In this document: positions 31,748-39,460 of the stretch, one piece after another
How the letters are laid out: the number at the start of each line of letters is the position of its first letter
Numbering within the stretch: the first letter of the stretch is position 1
Source of the DNA: Acidimicrobiaceae bacterium
GTDB lineage: Bacteria > Actinomycetota > Acidimicrobiia > Acidimicrobiales > Ilumatobacteraceae
Reading direction: 5' to 3'
NCBI GenBank assembly: GCA_020637295.1
Contig: JACJWF010000006.1
Span: 1-64,000, forward strand
Length of the DNA stretch: 64,000 nucleotides
The notes under the pieces: model-generated
What the model saw: only the letters and a program-made list of their open reading frames with translations
Databases searched by the model: none
Told to the model about the DNA's origin: nothing
Translations under genes and position numbers: made by a program

Positions 31748-33379
31748 TCACTGCACCAGGCGCACCTCGCCGGCCACTGGGTCGACCTCCACCATCGCCC
31801 CGTCCGGAATGTCCGTGAGCGCAGCGTGTGCGCCGACGACGGCCGGGATGCCCAGCTCGCGGGCCAGCACGGCGGCATGGCTCATCGGCCCACCTTCCGC
31901 CGTGACGACGCCACCGGCGAGGGACAGCACCAGGTTGAACGCCGGTGTCGTGGCGGCGACCACCAGCACGTCGCCCGGCTCCAGGCGGTCCAGCGCATCC
32001 TCTGGCGAGATCGCCACGCACGCCTTCGCCGTGACCGCCGTCGTGCCGATGCCCGTGCCGTGGAGGCCCTCGCCAACCGTGCCGTCCATGCCGAGGAACC
32101 GGACCACGATCTGGACCATCCCGGTCAGCTCGCCCATCGCGCCGGGCAGCACACCGTCGGGCGGCGGCGGCTCCTCGGGCCCGAGCGTGCGCGGCGGGTC
32201 GAGGTTGCGCTGGGCGGCACGCAGCGCGCGGCGCAGCTCCAGCTCGCCGGCATCGGGCAGATCGAGGACACGGTCGGCCGACAGCTCCTCACGGCGCAGT
32301 TCGGTGGCCAGCGTCCGGTCGGCGCCACGACCAGCCGCCACCATCCGGGCGCCCACCTCCAGCAGCGCCCGGCGCAGCAGGCCGAGCGGCCACTCTGCGG
32401 TGGTCGGCCCGTTCTCGTCGCGCAGGTCCATGGCCTCGCGCGCCTGCCGGAGCACCTCGTCGAACCGTTCGCGGTGCGGAGCGGGAATGCGATCGCGCAC
32501 GGCCGCGGTGCGAGCAGCCACCTCGTCGGCGACGTCGCGCTCCTCGCCGGCCATGATGCTGGCGAAGGCCAGGTCGGCGCGCTCGCCGAGGGTGATGCCG
32601 TCCACGTCGTAGCGGGAGAACAACACCCACGCCCTGGTGCGCAGGTAGCGGTCGACGGCGTCGTGGACCTCGGGCGAGACGGCCTTCAACTCGTCCAGCG
32701 TTGCCGGCTCGGCGCCGGCCTCGGCCACCATGCGGCGGATGGCCGCACCCTCCCTGGCCGGCCCGGTGGTGGACGGCGACGCCCCCTCCAGCAACGACAG
32801 CAGCTCGGCCGGCTCTGCGCCCCACTCGTCCGCCTCGTAGACATAGCGGCCGAGTGGGCCGAGATCGTAGCCGTGCAACCAGAAGTGCAGCTCCCAGTTG
32901 CGCAGGCAGTTGTCCACGCAGGCCCGCACATGGGCCATCAGCGCGGGCTCGTCGACCACGGTGAGGTCCACGTCCTGCAGCGCCAGATTGCCCTCTTGGA
33001 TGCGGTCCTTCATGCCGTGATGCCAGTCGTGGATCACCTGCCGCCACGGTTCCTTCTCCAGCACCGCTGCGGCCGTCTTGGCCCGCCGGCGCATCTCCGG
33101 GTGCAGCCGCACGCCAAGCTTCATGAGGAAGCGCGGCGGCGGGCGGGCGGCCGGCTTGTCGGCACCGATCAGCGGCCGCACCCGGCTGTACATGTAGCCG
33201 TGGACGAACCTCATCTCGATGGTGTCCAGCGGTGCGCCCAACTCGCGGAAGACGCGGCGCATGCCGGCCGGCTCGGCTTCCTCCATGATCGACTGCACGA
33301 GCGGGGTGCAGCCCGCCGGCATGTGACTGCGATCCAGCGCCCAGTGCCCGGGGCCTGGCGCTTCGAACACGACGTCCAT
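31748..33379 (-). CDS. PEP-utilising enzyme mobile-domain protein (no ATP-grasp domain)
   Basis: The protein has 543 residues. The C-terminal about 90 residues carry the phosphohistidine swivel domain of PEP-utilising enzymes, with the His in GGPMSHAAVLARELGIPAVVG. The preceding region (about 1-440) is helix-rich and resembles the middle part of rifampin-phosphotransferase/PEP-synthase-like proteins, but no ATP-grasp nucleotide domain is seen before it. GGGGAG lies 4 nt before the ATG at 33379. It may need a separate ATP-grasp partner, or do something else. Function not assigned. Confidence 0.8.
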   Translation of the reverse strand: MDVVFEAPGPGHWALDRSHMPAGCTPLVQSIMEEAEPAGMRRVFRELGAPLDTIEMRFVHGYMYSRVRPLIGADKPAARPPPRFLMKLGVRLHPEMRRRAKTAAAVLEKEPWRQVIHDWHHGMKDRIQEGNLALQDVDLTVVDEPALMAHVRACVDNCLRNWELHFWLHGYDLGPLGRYVYEADEWGAEPAELLSLLEGASPSTTGPAREGAAIRRMVAEAGAEPATLDELKAVSPEVHDAVDRYLRTRAWVLFSRYDVDGITLGERADLAFASIMAGEERDVADEVAARTAAVRDRIPAPHRERFDEVLRQAREAMDLRDENGPTTAEWPLGLLRRALLEVGARMVAAGRGADRTLATELRREELSADRVLDLPDAGELELRRALRAAQRNLDPPRTLGPEEPPPPDGVLPGAMGELTGMVQIVVRFLGMDGTVGEGLHGTGIGTTAVTAKACVAISPEDALDRLEPGDVLVVAATTPAFNLVLSLAGGVVTAEGGPMSHAAVLARELGIPAVVGAHAALTDIPDGAMVEVDPVAGEVRLVQ

Positions 33380-33440
33380 GACGCTCCCCTCCCGGCCGTT
33401 GCGCCCATCGGCCGTGACGGCAGCGTAGCCCTGCGGCCCG

Positions 33441-33950
33441 CTACGCCTGGCGGGAGGGCCAGGCAGCCCGCAGCTTCTCGGCCGAGAACGCCAGCGGCTC
33501 GGGCAGGGTTCGGGCCTCGGCGACCGCCGTCATGAAGTTGGCGTCGCCCGTCCAGCGTGGCACGACGTGCACGTGCAGGTGCTCGCTGACGCTGCCGCCG
33601 GCCGCCCGACCGAGGTTGATGCCCACGTTGACGCCGCCCGGCCGGTACGCCGCCTTCACCGCCTTCACCGCGTCGGTGACCACCGGCCACAGCTCGGCAG
33701 CTTCCTCCGCCGTGAGGTCTTCGAGGTTGCCGACCTCCCGGTACGGGAGGACCATGCAGTGGCCCGAGGTGTACGGGAAGGCGTTGAGGATGACGAACAC
33801 GTGCCGACCGCGGTGGACGATGTTGGCCTCCTCGTCGGTCGCGCCGCTGGCGAGGATCTGGGTGAAGACCGAGCCCTGTGTGGCCGGGCGGTCGCCCAAC
33901 TCGTTGACATAGGCGGCACGCCAGCCGTTCCAGATCCGGTCCAGGGTCAC
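33441..33950 (-). CDS. HIT domain hydrolase (AP4A phosphorylase / histidine-triad family)
   Basis: The protein has 169 residues from a GTG at 33950. The histidine triad is HLHVHVVPRW near residue 122. RHVFVILNAFPYTSGHCMVLPYR is the N-terminal core, and GVNVGINLGRAAGGSVSEH leads to the triad. The branch resembles actinobacterial Ap4A phosphorylase-type HIT proteins. It probably hydrolyses or phosphorolyses a nucleotide phosphate bond. TAGTTT lies 6 nt before the GTG, which suggests a leaderless transcript. Confidence 0.92.
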   Translation of the reverse strand: MTLDRIWNGWRAAYVNELGDRPATQGSVFTQILASGATDEEANIVHRGRHVFVILNAFPYTSGHCMVLPYREVGNLEDLTAEEAAELWPVVTDAVKAVKAAYRPGGVNVGINLGRAAGGSVSEHLHVHVVPRWTGDANFMTAVAEARTLPEPLAFSAEKLRAAWPSRQA

Positions 33951-33956
33951 ATCCCG

Positions 33957-33962
33957 AAACTA
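33957..33962 (-). promoter_or_regulatory. Candidate -10 of the HIT gene (leaderless)
   Basis: TAGTTT lies 6 nt before the GTG at 33950. Confidence 0.5.
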
Positions 33963-34044
33963 GCTGGCACACCCGCTGCCGGCGCAGTACGGTTCTCCTT
34001 GTACGAACCGGTGCGCCGCAGGCGCGTGAGCAAGGAGGGCGACG

Positions 34045-34089
34045 ATGATGACCATGGTCCCCGTGCTCCGCGCCCCCGTGTCCCTCTAG
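34045..34089 (+). CDS. 14-residue leader ORF upstream of the RIO1 kinase gene
   Basis: The peptide reads MMTMVPVLRAPVSL, then TAG. AAGGAGG at 34032-34038 is 6 nt before the first ATG, one of the strongest ribosome sites in the window, stronger than any at the kinase start itself. A hairpin begins at its stop codon and the kinase starts 64 nt later. Position, size and ribosome site fit a regulatory leader peptide. No amino-acid run that would name a regulator is obvious; Val, Leu and Pro are frequent. Confidence 0.55.
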   Translation: MMTMVPVLRAPVSL

Positions 34090-34117
34090 GCACCGCCCGC
34101 CGCTCGGCGTCGGTGCC
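34089..34117 (+). promoter_or_regulatory. Hairpin after the leader ORF, possible attenuator
   Basis: GGCACCG (34089-34095) and CGGTGCC (34111-34117) pair around a region with an inner GCCG/CGGC stem. It starts at the leader stop codon. There is no U-tract, so ribosome-controlled masking of the downstream start is as likely as termination. Confidence 0.45.
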
Positions 34118-34153
34118 GAACCCCATCTCGCACCGATCCCCAGGAGTACCACC

Positions 34154-35050
34154 GTGCCACAGCGCACCCGACGCCGTTTCGACGACGACGACGACTTCGA
34201 CATCCCCACCCCCACGTTCACCCCCACCGATGACCTCGACGAGGCCGGCCCCGGCGACGACCACGACCACGACGACTCGTTGCCGAAGGAGCCGGCGTGG
34301 AGCACCTACCCCGATGCCGCCCACGGCCCGGCGCCAACGCCCGACTGGGTCATCACCTCGGCCGCGGCGACCGACGAGGACCTCGGCGTCCTCAAGACCG
34401 GCAAGGAGGCAGAGGTCTCGCTCCTGCGCCGGGCCCACGGTGACCATGCCGTGCTCATGGCGGTGAAGCGGTACCGCCATGCCCACCACCGGCTGTTCCA
34501 CCGCGACGCGGGCTACCTGGAGGGCAGGCGGGTCCGCAAGAGCCGGGAGATGCGGGCCATGCAGAACCGCACTGAGTTCGGGCGGGAGGTCATCGCCGGC
34601 CAGTGGGCCATCGCCGAGTTCCATGTGCTCAGCCGGCTGTGGAGCGCCGGCGCCGCAGTCCCCTACCCCGTGCAACTGGACGGCACCGAGCTGATGATGG
34701 AGTTCATCGGCACTGCGGACGGCGTGGCCGCACCCCGCCTGGCCCAGCTGCGGCCGACCCCCTCCGAGGCGGCGGACCTGTACGGCCAGCTTCGCGAGGT
34801 GCTCCTCCGCCTGGCCGAGCAGGGGTACACCCACGGCGACCTGTCGGCGTACAACGTGCTGGTCGACGATGGACGCCTCGTCCTCATCGACCTGCCGCAG
34901 GCGGTGGACATGGTGGGCAACCCGCAGGGCTTCCAGTTCCTCGCCCGCGACTGCGAGAACATCTGCGCCTGGTTCACAGCCCGCGGCATCGACGCCGACC
35001 CTGCGGCGCTGCGCGACCTCCTGCTGGCCACCGTCCCCCACGCCGGCTGA
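34154..35050 (+). CDS. RIO1-family serine/threonine protein kinase
   Basis: The protein has 298 residues from a GTG. The first about 55 residues are Asp-rich (FDDDDDFDIP, DHDHDD) and probably disordered. The kinase domain follows: LKTGKEAEVSLLRRA is the nucleotide-loop region with its Lys, and YTHGDLSAYNVLVDDGRLVLIDLPQAVDMVG the RIO catalytic loop and metal-binding Asp segment, read in two parts. Bacterial RIO1 homologues are little studied; eukaryotic and archaeal ones act in small-subunit ribosome maturation. A leader ORF and hairpin precede the gene. Its 3' end faces a convergent gene across a 45-nt palindrome. Confidence 0.9.
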   Translation: MPQRTRRRFDDDDDFDIPTPTFTPTDDLDEAGPGDDHDHDDSLPKEPAWSTYPDAAHGPAPTPDWVITSAAATDEDLGVLKTGKEAEVSLLRRAHGDHAVLMAVKRYRHAHHRLFHRDAGYLEGRRVRKSREMRAMQNRTEFGREVIAGQWAIAEFHVLSRLWSAGAAVPYPVQLDGTELMMEFIGTADGVAAPRLAQLRPTPSEAADLYGQLREVLLRLAEQGYTHGDLSAYNVLVDDGRLVLIDLPQAVDMVGNPQGFQFLARDCENICAWFTARGIDADPAALRDLLLATVPHAG

Positions 35051-35060
35051 CCCCCGATCC

Positions 35061-35105
35061 AAGTTGGCGTTGAGGTGCGGTCCTCCCGCACTTCAACGCC
35101 AACTT
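35061..35105. repeat. 45-nt AAGTTGGCG palindrome, copy 3
   Basis: It starts AAGTTGGCGTTGAGGTGCGG and ends CCGCACTTCAACGCCAACTT. It lies between two convergent genes (RIO1 and the maleylpyruvate-isomerase-like gene), so it could terminate both. It also encodes the last four residues and stop codon of the minus-strand gene. Confidence 0.85.
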
Positions 35106-35704
35106 GTAGGGCGACCGAGGAAGGCGACCAGGCGTTCCGTCGCCGAACCCGCGTCCATCGGGCGGCGCTCGGGGTCGAAGCCCACCAGGGCGCGGACGTC
35201 GGCCGACACGATGGTCTGCGTCACCGCGAGGGCGGCCTCAGCCAGGTGGGCCGGCATCTCTGCGTCCAGGCCGAGCGCCATGCGCAGATCCCAGCCGTGG
35301 ACCAGGGTGTCGAAGAAGTTGATGCCTGCGGCCATCACGGCCGGCACCTCGAAGCCGACCGGCAGCGGGGTGTTCCCTACCAACGCTCCTGGGGCGGACC
35401 ACGCGGCGAGCGTGACCGCCGCGGCGGCCTCGAAGGCTTCCAGCGGGCTGACCGCAAGTGCCGGGGCGGGGGTCCGGCCGAAGACCTGGGCGTGATCGGC
35501 AAGCTGCTTCGACGCGGTGAAGCGCATGTCGGCGAGCGCACCGATCATGTGGGCCAGCAGATCGGTGACGGCCCACTCGGCACAGGGTGTCGGGCGGGCG
35601 AGGTCGGCCGCCGTCACAGCGGCCACCGCAGGGCGAACCCACTCGACGGCGTCGCGCAGGAGCGTGTCCATCGGGGCGTCCGGCCAGGCGGGTAGGTCGC
35701 TCAT
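35093..35704 (-). CDS. TIGR03086/maleylpyruvate isomerase N-terminal-like DinB-fold protein
   Basis: The protein has 203 residues. LLRDAVEWVRPAVAAVTAADLARPTPCAEWAVTDLLAHMIGAL (read as overlapping motifs DLARPTPCAEW and DLLAHMIG) is the typical mycothiol-dependent maleylpyruvate isomerase-like N-terminal module with its metal His. FDTLVHGWDLRMALG gives the other His residues. Members are thought to bind a divalent metal and possibly mycothiol; mshC nearby shows mycothiol is made. The C terminus (PTSWR) is translated from a palindromic repeat. The ATG at 35704 is chosen; another at 35722 is possible. Confidence 0.87.
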   Translation of the reverse strand: MSDLPAWPDAPMDTLLRDAVEWVRPAVAAVTAADLARPTPCAEWAVTDLLAHMIGALADMRFTASKQLADHAQVFGRTPAPALAVSPLEAFEAAAAVTLAAWSAPGALVGNTPLPVGFEVPAVMAAGINFFDTLVHGWDLRMALGLDAEMPAHLAEAALAVTQTIVSADVRALVGFDPERRPMDAGSATERLVAFLGRPTSWR

Positions 35705-35749
35705 CCTGCGGACGGTAACCATCACCAGGTGATCGGTCAACCGGTCCCC

Positions 35750-35794
35750 AAGTTGGCGCTGCGGTGCGGCCCTGGCGCACCTCAGCGCCAACTT
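35750..35794. repeat. 45-nt AAGTTGGCG palindrome, copy 4
   Basis: It starts AAGTTGGCGCTGCGGTGCGG and ends CACCTCAGCGCCAACTT. It lies between two divergent genes, where a terminator would not be expected, so the family is not simply a set of terminators. Confidence 0.85.
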
Positions 35795-35839
35795 GTGGGA
35801 AAAGCGCGAGGCGACCGAACCATCGTGCTCTGGACGGGC

Positions 35840-36487
35840 ATGAACGCACGCAACCTCCACCACATCCGCAACGCCGCACTCTCCCTGCTGCCCTTCGCCC
35901 TCTTGGGCATCGCCGCATGCAGCACCACGCAGTCGACGGCCCCGGTCGAGACCACTGCCGCCACGGCGGCAACCCTCGACGTCGCCACGCCCGACACCGA
36001 CGCGCCCGACACCACGCAGGCCGAGGCTGCACCGGACAGCACCCCGCTGCCCGAGCCGCCCGAGCCGGAGCCGGTGCCGGTGCCGGTGCCGACCCTGCCG
36101 CCGGCAGTGACCACCCCGCAGCCGACCCTGCCCCCGGGGCCGACGCCGACCTGGACGGTCCCCCCGGTCATCGTGTCCCTGCCCATCTGCGTGACCCCCG
36201 ACGCCGAGCACGAGCCGGTCGAGATCGTCATCACCGACTGGGGTGTGCAGGTGAACGGCCAGGACCCTCCGGCATGCATGCGCATCCCGGAGTCCTTCGC
36301 CCTGACGTTCGTGAACAACGCCGAGGGTGACGCCACCATCGGCTTCGGCTTCGGAGGCGTCCCCCTGGCGGCCGGCAACGAGGCCACCACCTCACCCCTC
36401 GGCGAGTTCTACTTCGTGGGCGACACGTTCGAGATCACCGTCGCCGAGCTCGGCGTCGTGATCGAGGTGACGGTGATCGCCGCCTGA
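35840..36487 (+). CDS. Secreted lipoprotein with Pro/Thr-rich linker, unknown function
   Basis: The protein has 215 residues. The signal peptide MNARNLHHIRNAALSLLPFA ends in lipobox LGIAAC, with Cys27 as the lipid-attachment site. A Thr/Ala-rich segment, then a Pro/Glu/Val-rich run (PEPPEPEPVPVPVP) lasting to about residue 108, links it to a C-terminal beta-rich domain (VEIVITDWGVQVNGQDPP, FALTFVNNAEGDATIGFGF). Two cysteines in that domain could form a disulphide. It lies on the outer face of the membrane. I recognise no family. Confidence 0.8.
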   Translation: MNARNLHHIRNAALSLLPFALLGIAACSTTQSTAPVETTAATAATLDVATPDTDAPDTTQAEAAPDSTPLPEPPEPEPVPVPVPTLPPAVTTPQPTLPPGPTPTWTVPPVIVSLPICVTPDAEHEPVEIVITDWGVQVNGQDPPACMRIPESFALTFVNNAEGDATIGFGFGGVPLAAGNEATTSPLGEFYFVGDTFEITVAELGVVIEVTVIAA

Positions 36488-36506
36488 GAGCGCCTGCCCG
36501 GCACCC

Positions 36507-36551
36507 AAGTTGGCGCTGAGGTGCGGCCCTGCCGCATCTCAGCGCCAACTT
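36507..36551. repeat. 45-nt AAGTTGGCG palindrome, copy 5
   Basis: It starts AAGTTGGCGCTGAGGTGCGG and ends CCGCATCTCAGCGCCAACTT with nearly full complementarity. It lies between the convergent lipoprotein and thrS genes and may terminate both. Confidence 0.88.
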
Positions 36552-36574
36552 GCGCGGACGAAGGGACGAGCGGG

Positions 36575-38551
36575 TCAGCGGGTAGCGGCGAGTTGCTCGC
36601 CGACCTCGGCCCGCAGGCGGCCGACGAAGTCCTCCAGCGGGACGTTGCGCTCCACGTCGCCACCCCGCGGGTTGACACCCAGGGTGGACGCGTCCACGTC
36701 GTCGTCGCCGACCACGAGCACGTACGGAATCTTCTCCAGCTTGGCGGCCCGGATGCGCTTGCCCAGCTGGTCGGTGGCGTCCACCAGATCCACCCGGAAC
36801 CCCTCGGCCTCCAGGCGCGAGACCACCTTCTCGGCGTACTCCTGGTGGGCACTGGCCACCGGCAGCACCCGCGCCTGCAACGGTGCCATCCACATGGGGA
36901 AGGCGCCGGCGTAGTGCTCCACCAGCACGCCGAAGAAGCGCTCCACCGAGCCGAACAGGGCGCGGTGCAGCATGATCGGGCGCTGGCGGCTGCCGTCGGG
37001 GGCCACGTACTCCAGCTCGAAGCGGTCCGGCAGGTTGAAGTCGCACTGGATGGTGCTGAGCTGCCAGCTGCGGCCGATGGCGTCCTTGACGTTGATGTCG
37101 ATCTTCGGGCCGTAGAACGCGGCGTCGCCCTCCTTCACGCCGTACTCCAGGCCGTGGCGCTCCAGCGCGACGCGCAGGGCCTCCGTCGCCTTGTCCCAGA
37201 TCTCGTCGCTGCCGACGTACTTCTCCGGGTCCTTCGTGGACAGGAAGAACTGGAAGTCGTCGAACCCGAACGCCCGCAGCACGGAGATGACGAAGTCCAG
37301 CAGTGAGCCGATCTCGTCCTGCAGTTGGTCCTCCGTGCAGTAGATGTGGCTGTCGTCCTGGGTGAAGCCGCGGATCCGCAGGAGGCCGTGCAGGGTGCCG
37401 GCGCGCTCGTAGCGGTACACGTTGCCCAGCTCGAACAGGCGCAGGGGCAGCTCGCGGTAGCTGCGCTGGCGGCTGCGGAAGATGAGGCAGTGCATCGGGC
37501 AGTTCATCGGCTTCGGGTAGTACACGCCGTTGTCCATCTCCATCGGCGGGTACATGCCGTCCTTGTACCACTCGAGGTGGCCGGACGTCTCGAACAGCTT
37601 GGCGTTGGCCAGGTGGGGCGTGAACACGAACTGGTAGCCGCCGTCCTGGTGGCGCTGGCGGCTGTAGTCCTCCATCAGCTTGCGGACGATCGCCCCCTTC
37701 GGATGCCACACGGCCAGGCCGCCGCCGAGCTCCGTCGGGAAGCTCAGCAGGTCCAGCTCCGTCGCCAGCTTGCGGTGGTCACGCTTCTCGGCTTCCTCCA
37801 AGCGGTGCAGGTGCTCGGCCAGTTCGTCCTTGCTGGCCCAGGCCGTGCCGTAGATGCGCTGCAGCATCGGGCCCTTCTCGTTGCCCCGCCAGTAGGCGCC
37901 GGCCACCTTCATCAGCTTGAAGTGGCCGAGCTTGCTGGTGCTGGGGACGTGCGGGCCGCGGCACAGGTCGACGAACTCAGGCGTGTTGCGGTACACGCTG
38001 ATCGTCTCGCCGCCGCCCACCTCACCCGCGTCCTCGCCGTCGGCCGCGCCGCTGGACACCCGCTGGATGATCTCGCACTTGTACGGCTGGTCGGCGAAGA
38101 TCTCCAGCGCCTTCGCGGCCGGCACCTCGTCGCGCACGAACGGCTGGTCGGCCTTGATGATCTCGCGCATGCGCGCCTCGATGGCCTCCAGATCGTTCTC
38201 GCTGAACGTGCGGCCGCCGGGCAGCTCGAAGTCGTAGTAGAAGCCGTCGGCGATTGCCGGGCCGATGGAGAACTTGGCGCCGGGGAACAGCTGGGTGACG
38301 GCCTGGGCCATCACATGTGCCGTGGAGTGGCGCAGCACGTGGCGGCCTTCCTCGGAGTTGTTGGTGACGATGGCCACCGTGGAGCCGTTGTGCAACGGCA
38401 CGTTGAGATCCACCTCGTCGCCGTCCACGACCGCGGCCACCGCCGCCTTGGCCAGGCGAGACCCGATCGACTCCGCCAGGGTGGTGGCAGTGGCGCCCTC
38501 GGGGAGCGTGCGCTGCGAACCATCCGGGAGTTGAATCGTGATCTCTGCCAT
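36575..38551 (-). CDS. thrS: Threonyl-tRNA synthetase
   Basis: This cytoplasmic class II aminoacyl-tRNA synthetase has 658 residues. The TGS domain is at the N terminus (MAEITIQLPDGSQRTLPEG), then the editing domain (HSTAHVMAQAV, with the HxxxH motif). The catalytic core has MNCPMHCLIFRSRQRSYREL, RYERAGTLHGLLRIRGFTQDD (motif 2) and PIMLHRALFGSVERF (motif 3). The C-terminal anticodon-binding domain has PVASAHQEYAEKV. Length is normal. TACACT lies 9 nt before the ATG, so the message may be leaderless; no T-box is seen. Confidence 0.98.
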   Translation of the reverse strand: MAEITIQLPDGSQRTLPEGATATTLAESIGSRLAKAAVAAVVDGDEVDLNVPLHNGSTVAIVTNNSEEGRHVLRHSTAHVMAQAVTQLFPGAKFSIGPAIADGFYYDFELPGGRTFSENDLEAIEARMREIIKADQPFVRDEVPAAKALEIFADQPYKCEIIQRVSSGAADGEDAGEVGGGETISVYRNTPEFVDLCRGPHVPSTSKLGHFKLMKVAGAYWRGNEKGPMLQRIYGTAWASKDELAEHLHRLEEAEKRDHRKLATELDLLSFPTELGGGLAVWHPKGAIVRKLMEDYSRQRHQDGGYQFVFTPHLANAKLFETSGHLEWYKDGMYPPMEMDNGVYYPKPMNCPMHCLIFRSRQRSYRELPLRLFELGNVYRYERAGTLHGLLRIRGFTQDDSHIYCTEDQLQDEIGSLLDFVISVLRAFGFDDFQFFLSTKDPEKYVGSDEIWDKATEALRVALERHGLEYGVKEGDAAFYGPKIDINVKDAIGRSWQLSTIQCDFNLPDRFELEYVAPDGSRQRPIMLHRALFGSVERFFGVLVEHYAGAFPMWMAPLQARVLPVASAHQEYAEKVVSRLEAEGFRVDLVDATDQLGKRIRAAKLEKIPYVLVVGDDDVDASTLGVNPRGGDVERNVPLEDFVGRLRAEVGEQLAATR

Positions 38552-38560
38552 AGGCCGCCC

Positions 38561-38566
38561 AGTGTA
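38561..38566 (-). promoter_or_regulatory. Candidate -10 of thrS (leaderless)
   Basis: TACACT lies 9 nt before the ATG at 38551. Confidence 0.35.
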
Positions 38567-38606
38567 TGGGCGGCCCCACCCCGGAGCCCTGGAATTCGCC
38601 CGCCGG

Positions 38607-39365
38607 TCAGTCGCCGGCCGCGGTGCTGGTCAGCTCGCGGGCGTCGGCGTCGCTGACCGTGGCCACCTTCGCCGCGACCGTCGGCTCGGTCTCCGCCGTC
38701 TTGCCGGCGTACACGTTGCGGTACTCCTGGCCGGTGAGCTCGCGGATCTCGAACATCAGCTCGTCGGTCATCTGACGGAGGATGAGGTGCTCGGCCCCTT
38801 CACGCCGCGTGTAGCGCTCCGGGTTGATCGGGCGGCCGATGCGGATGGTGCATTCCTTGCGCAGCTTGGGCATCTTGGCATCAGGAGGCTGGATCTCCCG
38901 CGTGCCGATGACCCCCACCGGGAAGATCGGGCAACCCACCTTGATGGCCAGCCGGGCGGCCCCGGTGCGCCCCTTGTACAGGAACCCGTCGCGACTCCGC
39001 GTGCCCTCGGGGAAGATGCCGAAGAACTCGCCGCGGCGCAGCACGCGCTCGGCGGTGTCCAGCGCGGCCTGGCTCTTCTCCCCGCCCGAGCGGTCGATGG
39101 GGATCATGCCCATCATCGGGAAGAGGTACTTCGTCTTCCACGAGTCCATGTACTCGGCCTTGCCGACGAAGCTGATGTTCCGCGGCACATGGAGCATCAG
39201 GAATGCGGAGTCCAGGAAGCTGATGTGGTTGGGGGCCAGGATCGCCGGCCCCTCCGCGGGCAGCCGCTCGAAGCCCTCCAGGTTGAAGCGCCACAGCTGC
39301 TTGGCGACGGGGCGCACGACGCGACGGAACCTCGTCTGCGCTTTTCCAGCGCCCTGGGCTTTCAC
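38607..39365 (-). CDS. 1-acyl-sn-glycerol-3-phosphate acyltransferase (PlsC family)
   Basis: The protein has 252 residues from a GTG at 39365. NHISFLD is the catalytic HX4D motif, FPEGTRSRDG the substrate-binding motif, and GMIPIDRSGGEKS and GVIGTREIQPPDAKMP further PlsC blocks. It probably acylates lysophosphatidate in phospholipid synthesis at the membrane face. A longer start (TTG 39443) is open, but GGGAAG before the GTG and the family's usual length favour 39365. The C-terminal extension after the domain is Thr/Ala-rich. It lies between mshC and thrS. Confidence 0.88.
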   Translation of the reverse strand: MKAQGAGKAQTRFRRVVRPVAKQLWRFNLEGFERLPAEGPAILAPNHISFLDSAFLMLHVPRNISFVGKAEYMDSWKTKYLFPMMGMIPIDRSGGEKSQAALDTAERVLRRGEFFGIFPEGTRSRDGFLYKGRTGAARLAIKVGCPIFPVGVIGTREIQPPDAKMPKLRKECTIRIGRPINPERYTRREGAEHLILRQMTDELMFEIRELTGQEYRNVYAGKTAETEPTVAAKVATVSDADARELTSTAAGD

Positions 39366-39460
39366 GCGCCGCTTCCCTGGGCCGACATGGCGCGGAGCAT
39401 AGTCGCCGCAGGCCCGCCGGTTGGCCGTTTCCGGGGCATTCAACCGGGTTTCGCGGACCC

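Noticed and set aside
29969..33535. 1188-codon plus-strand open frame across several minus-strand genes
   Set aside because: It covers TlpA-like, quinone oxidoreductase and PEP-utilising genes with clear motifs on the other strand; its own peptide is repetitive and unlike any family.
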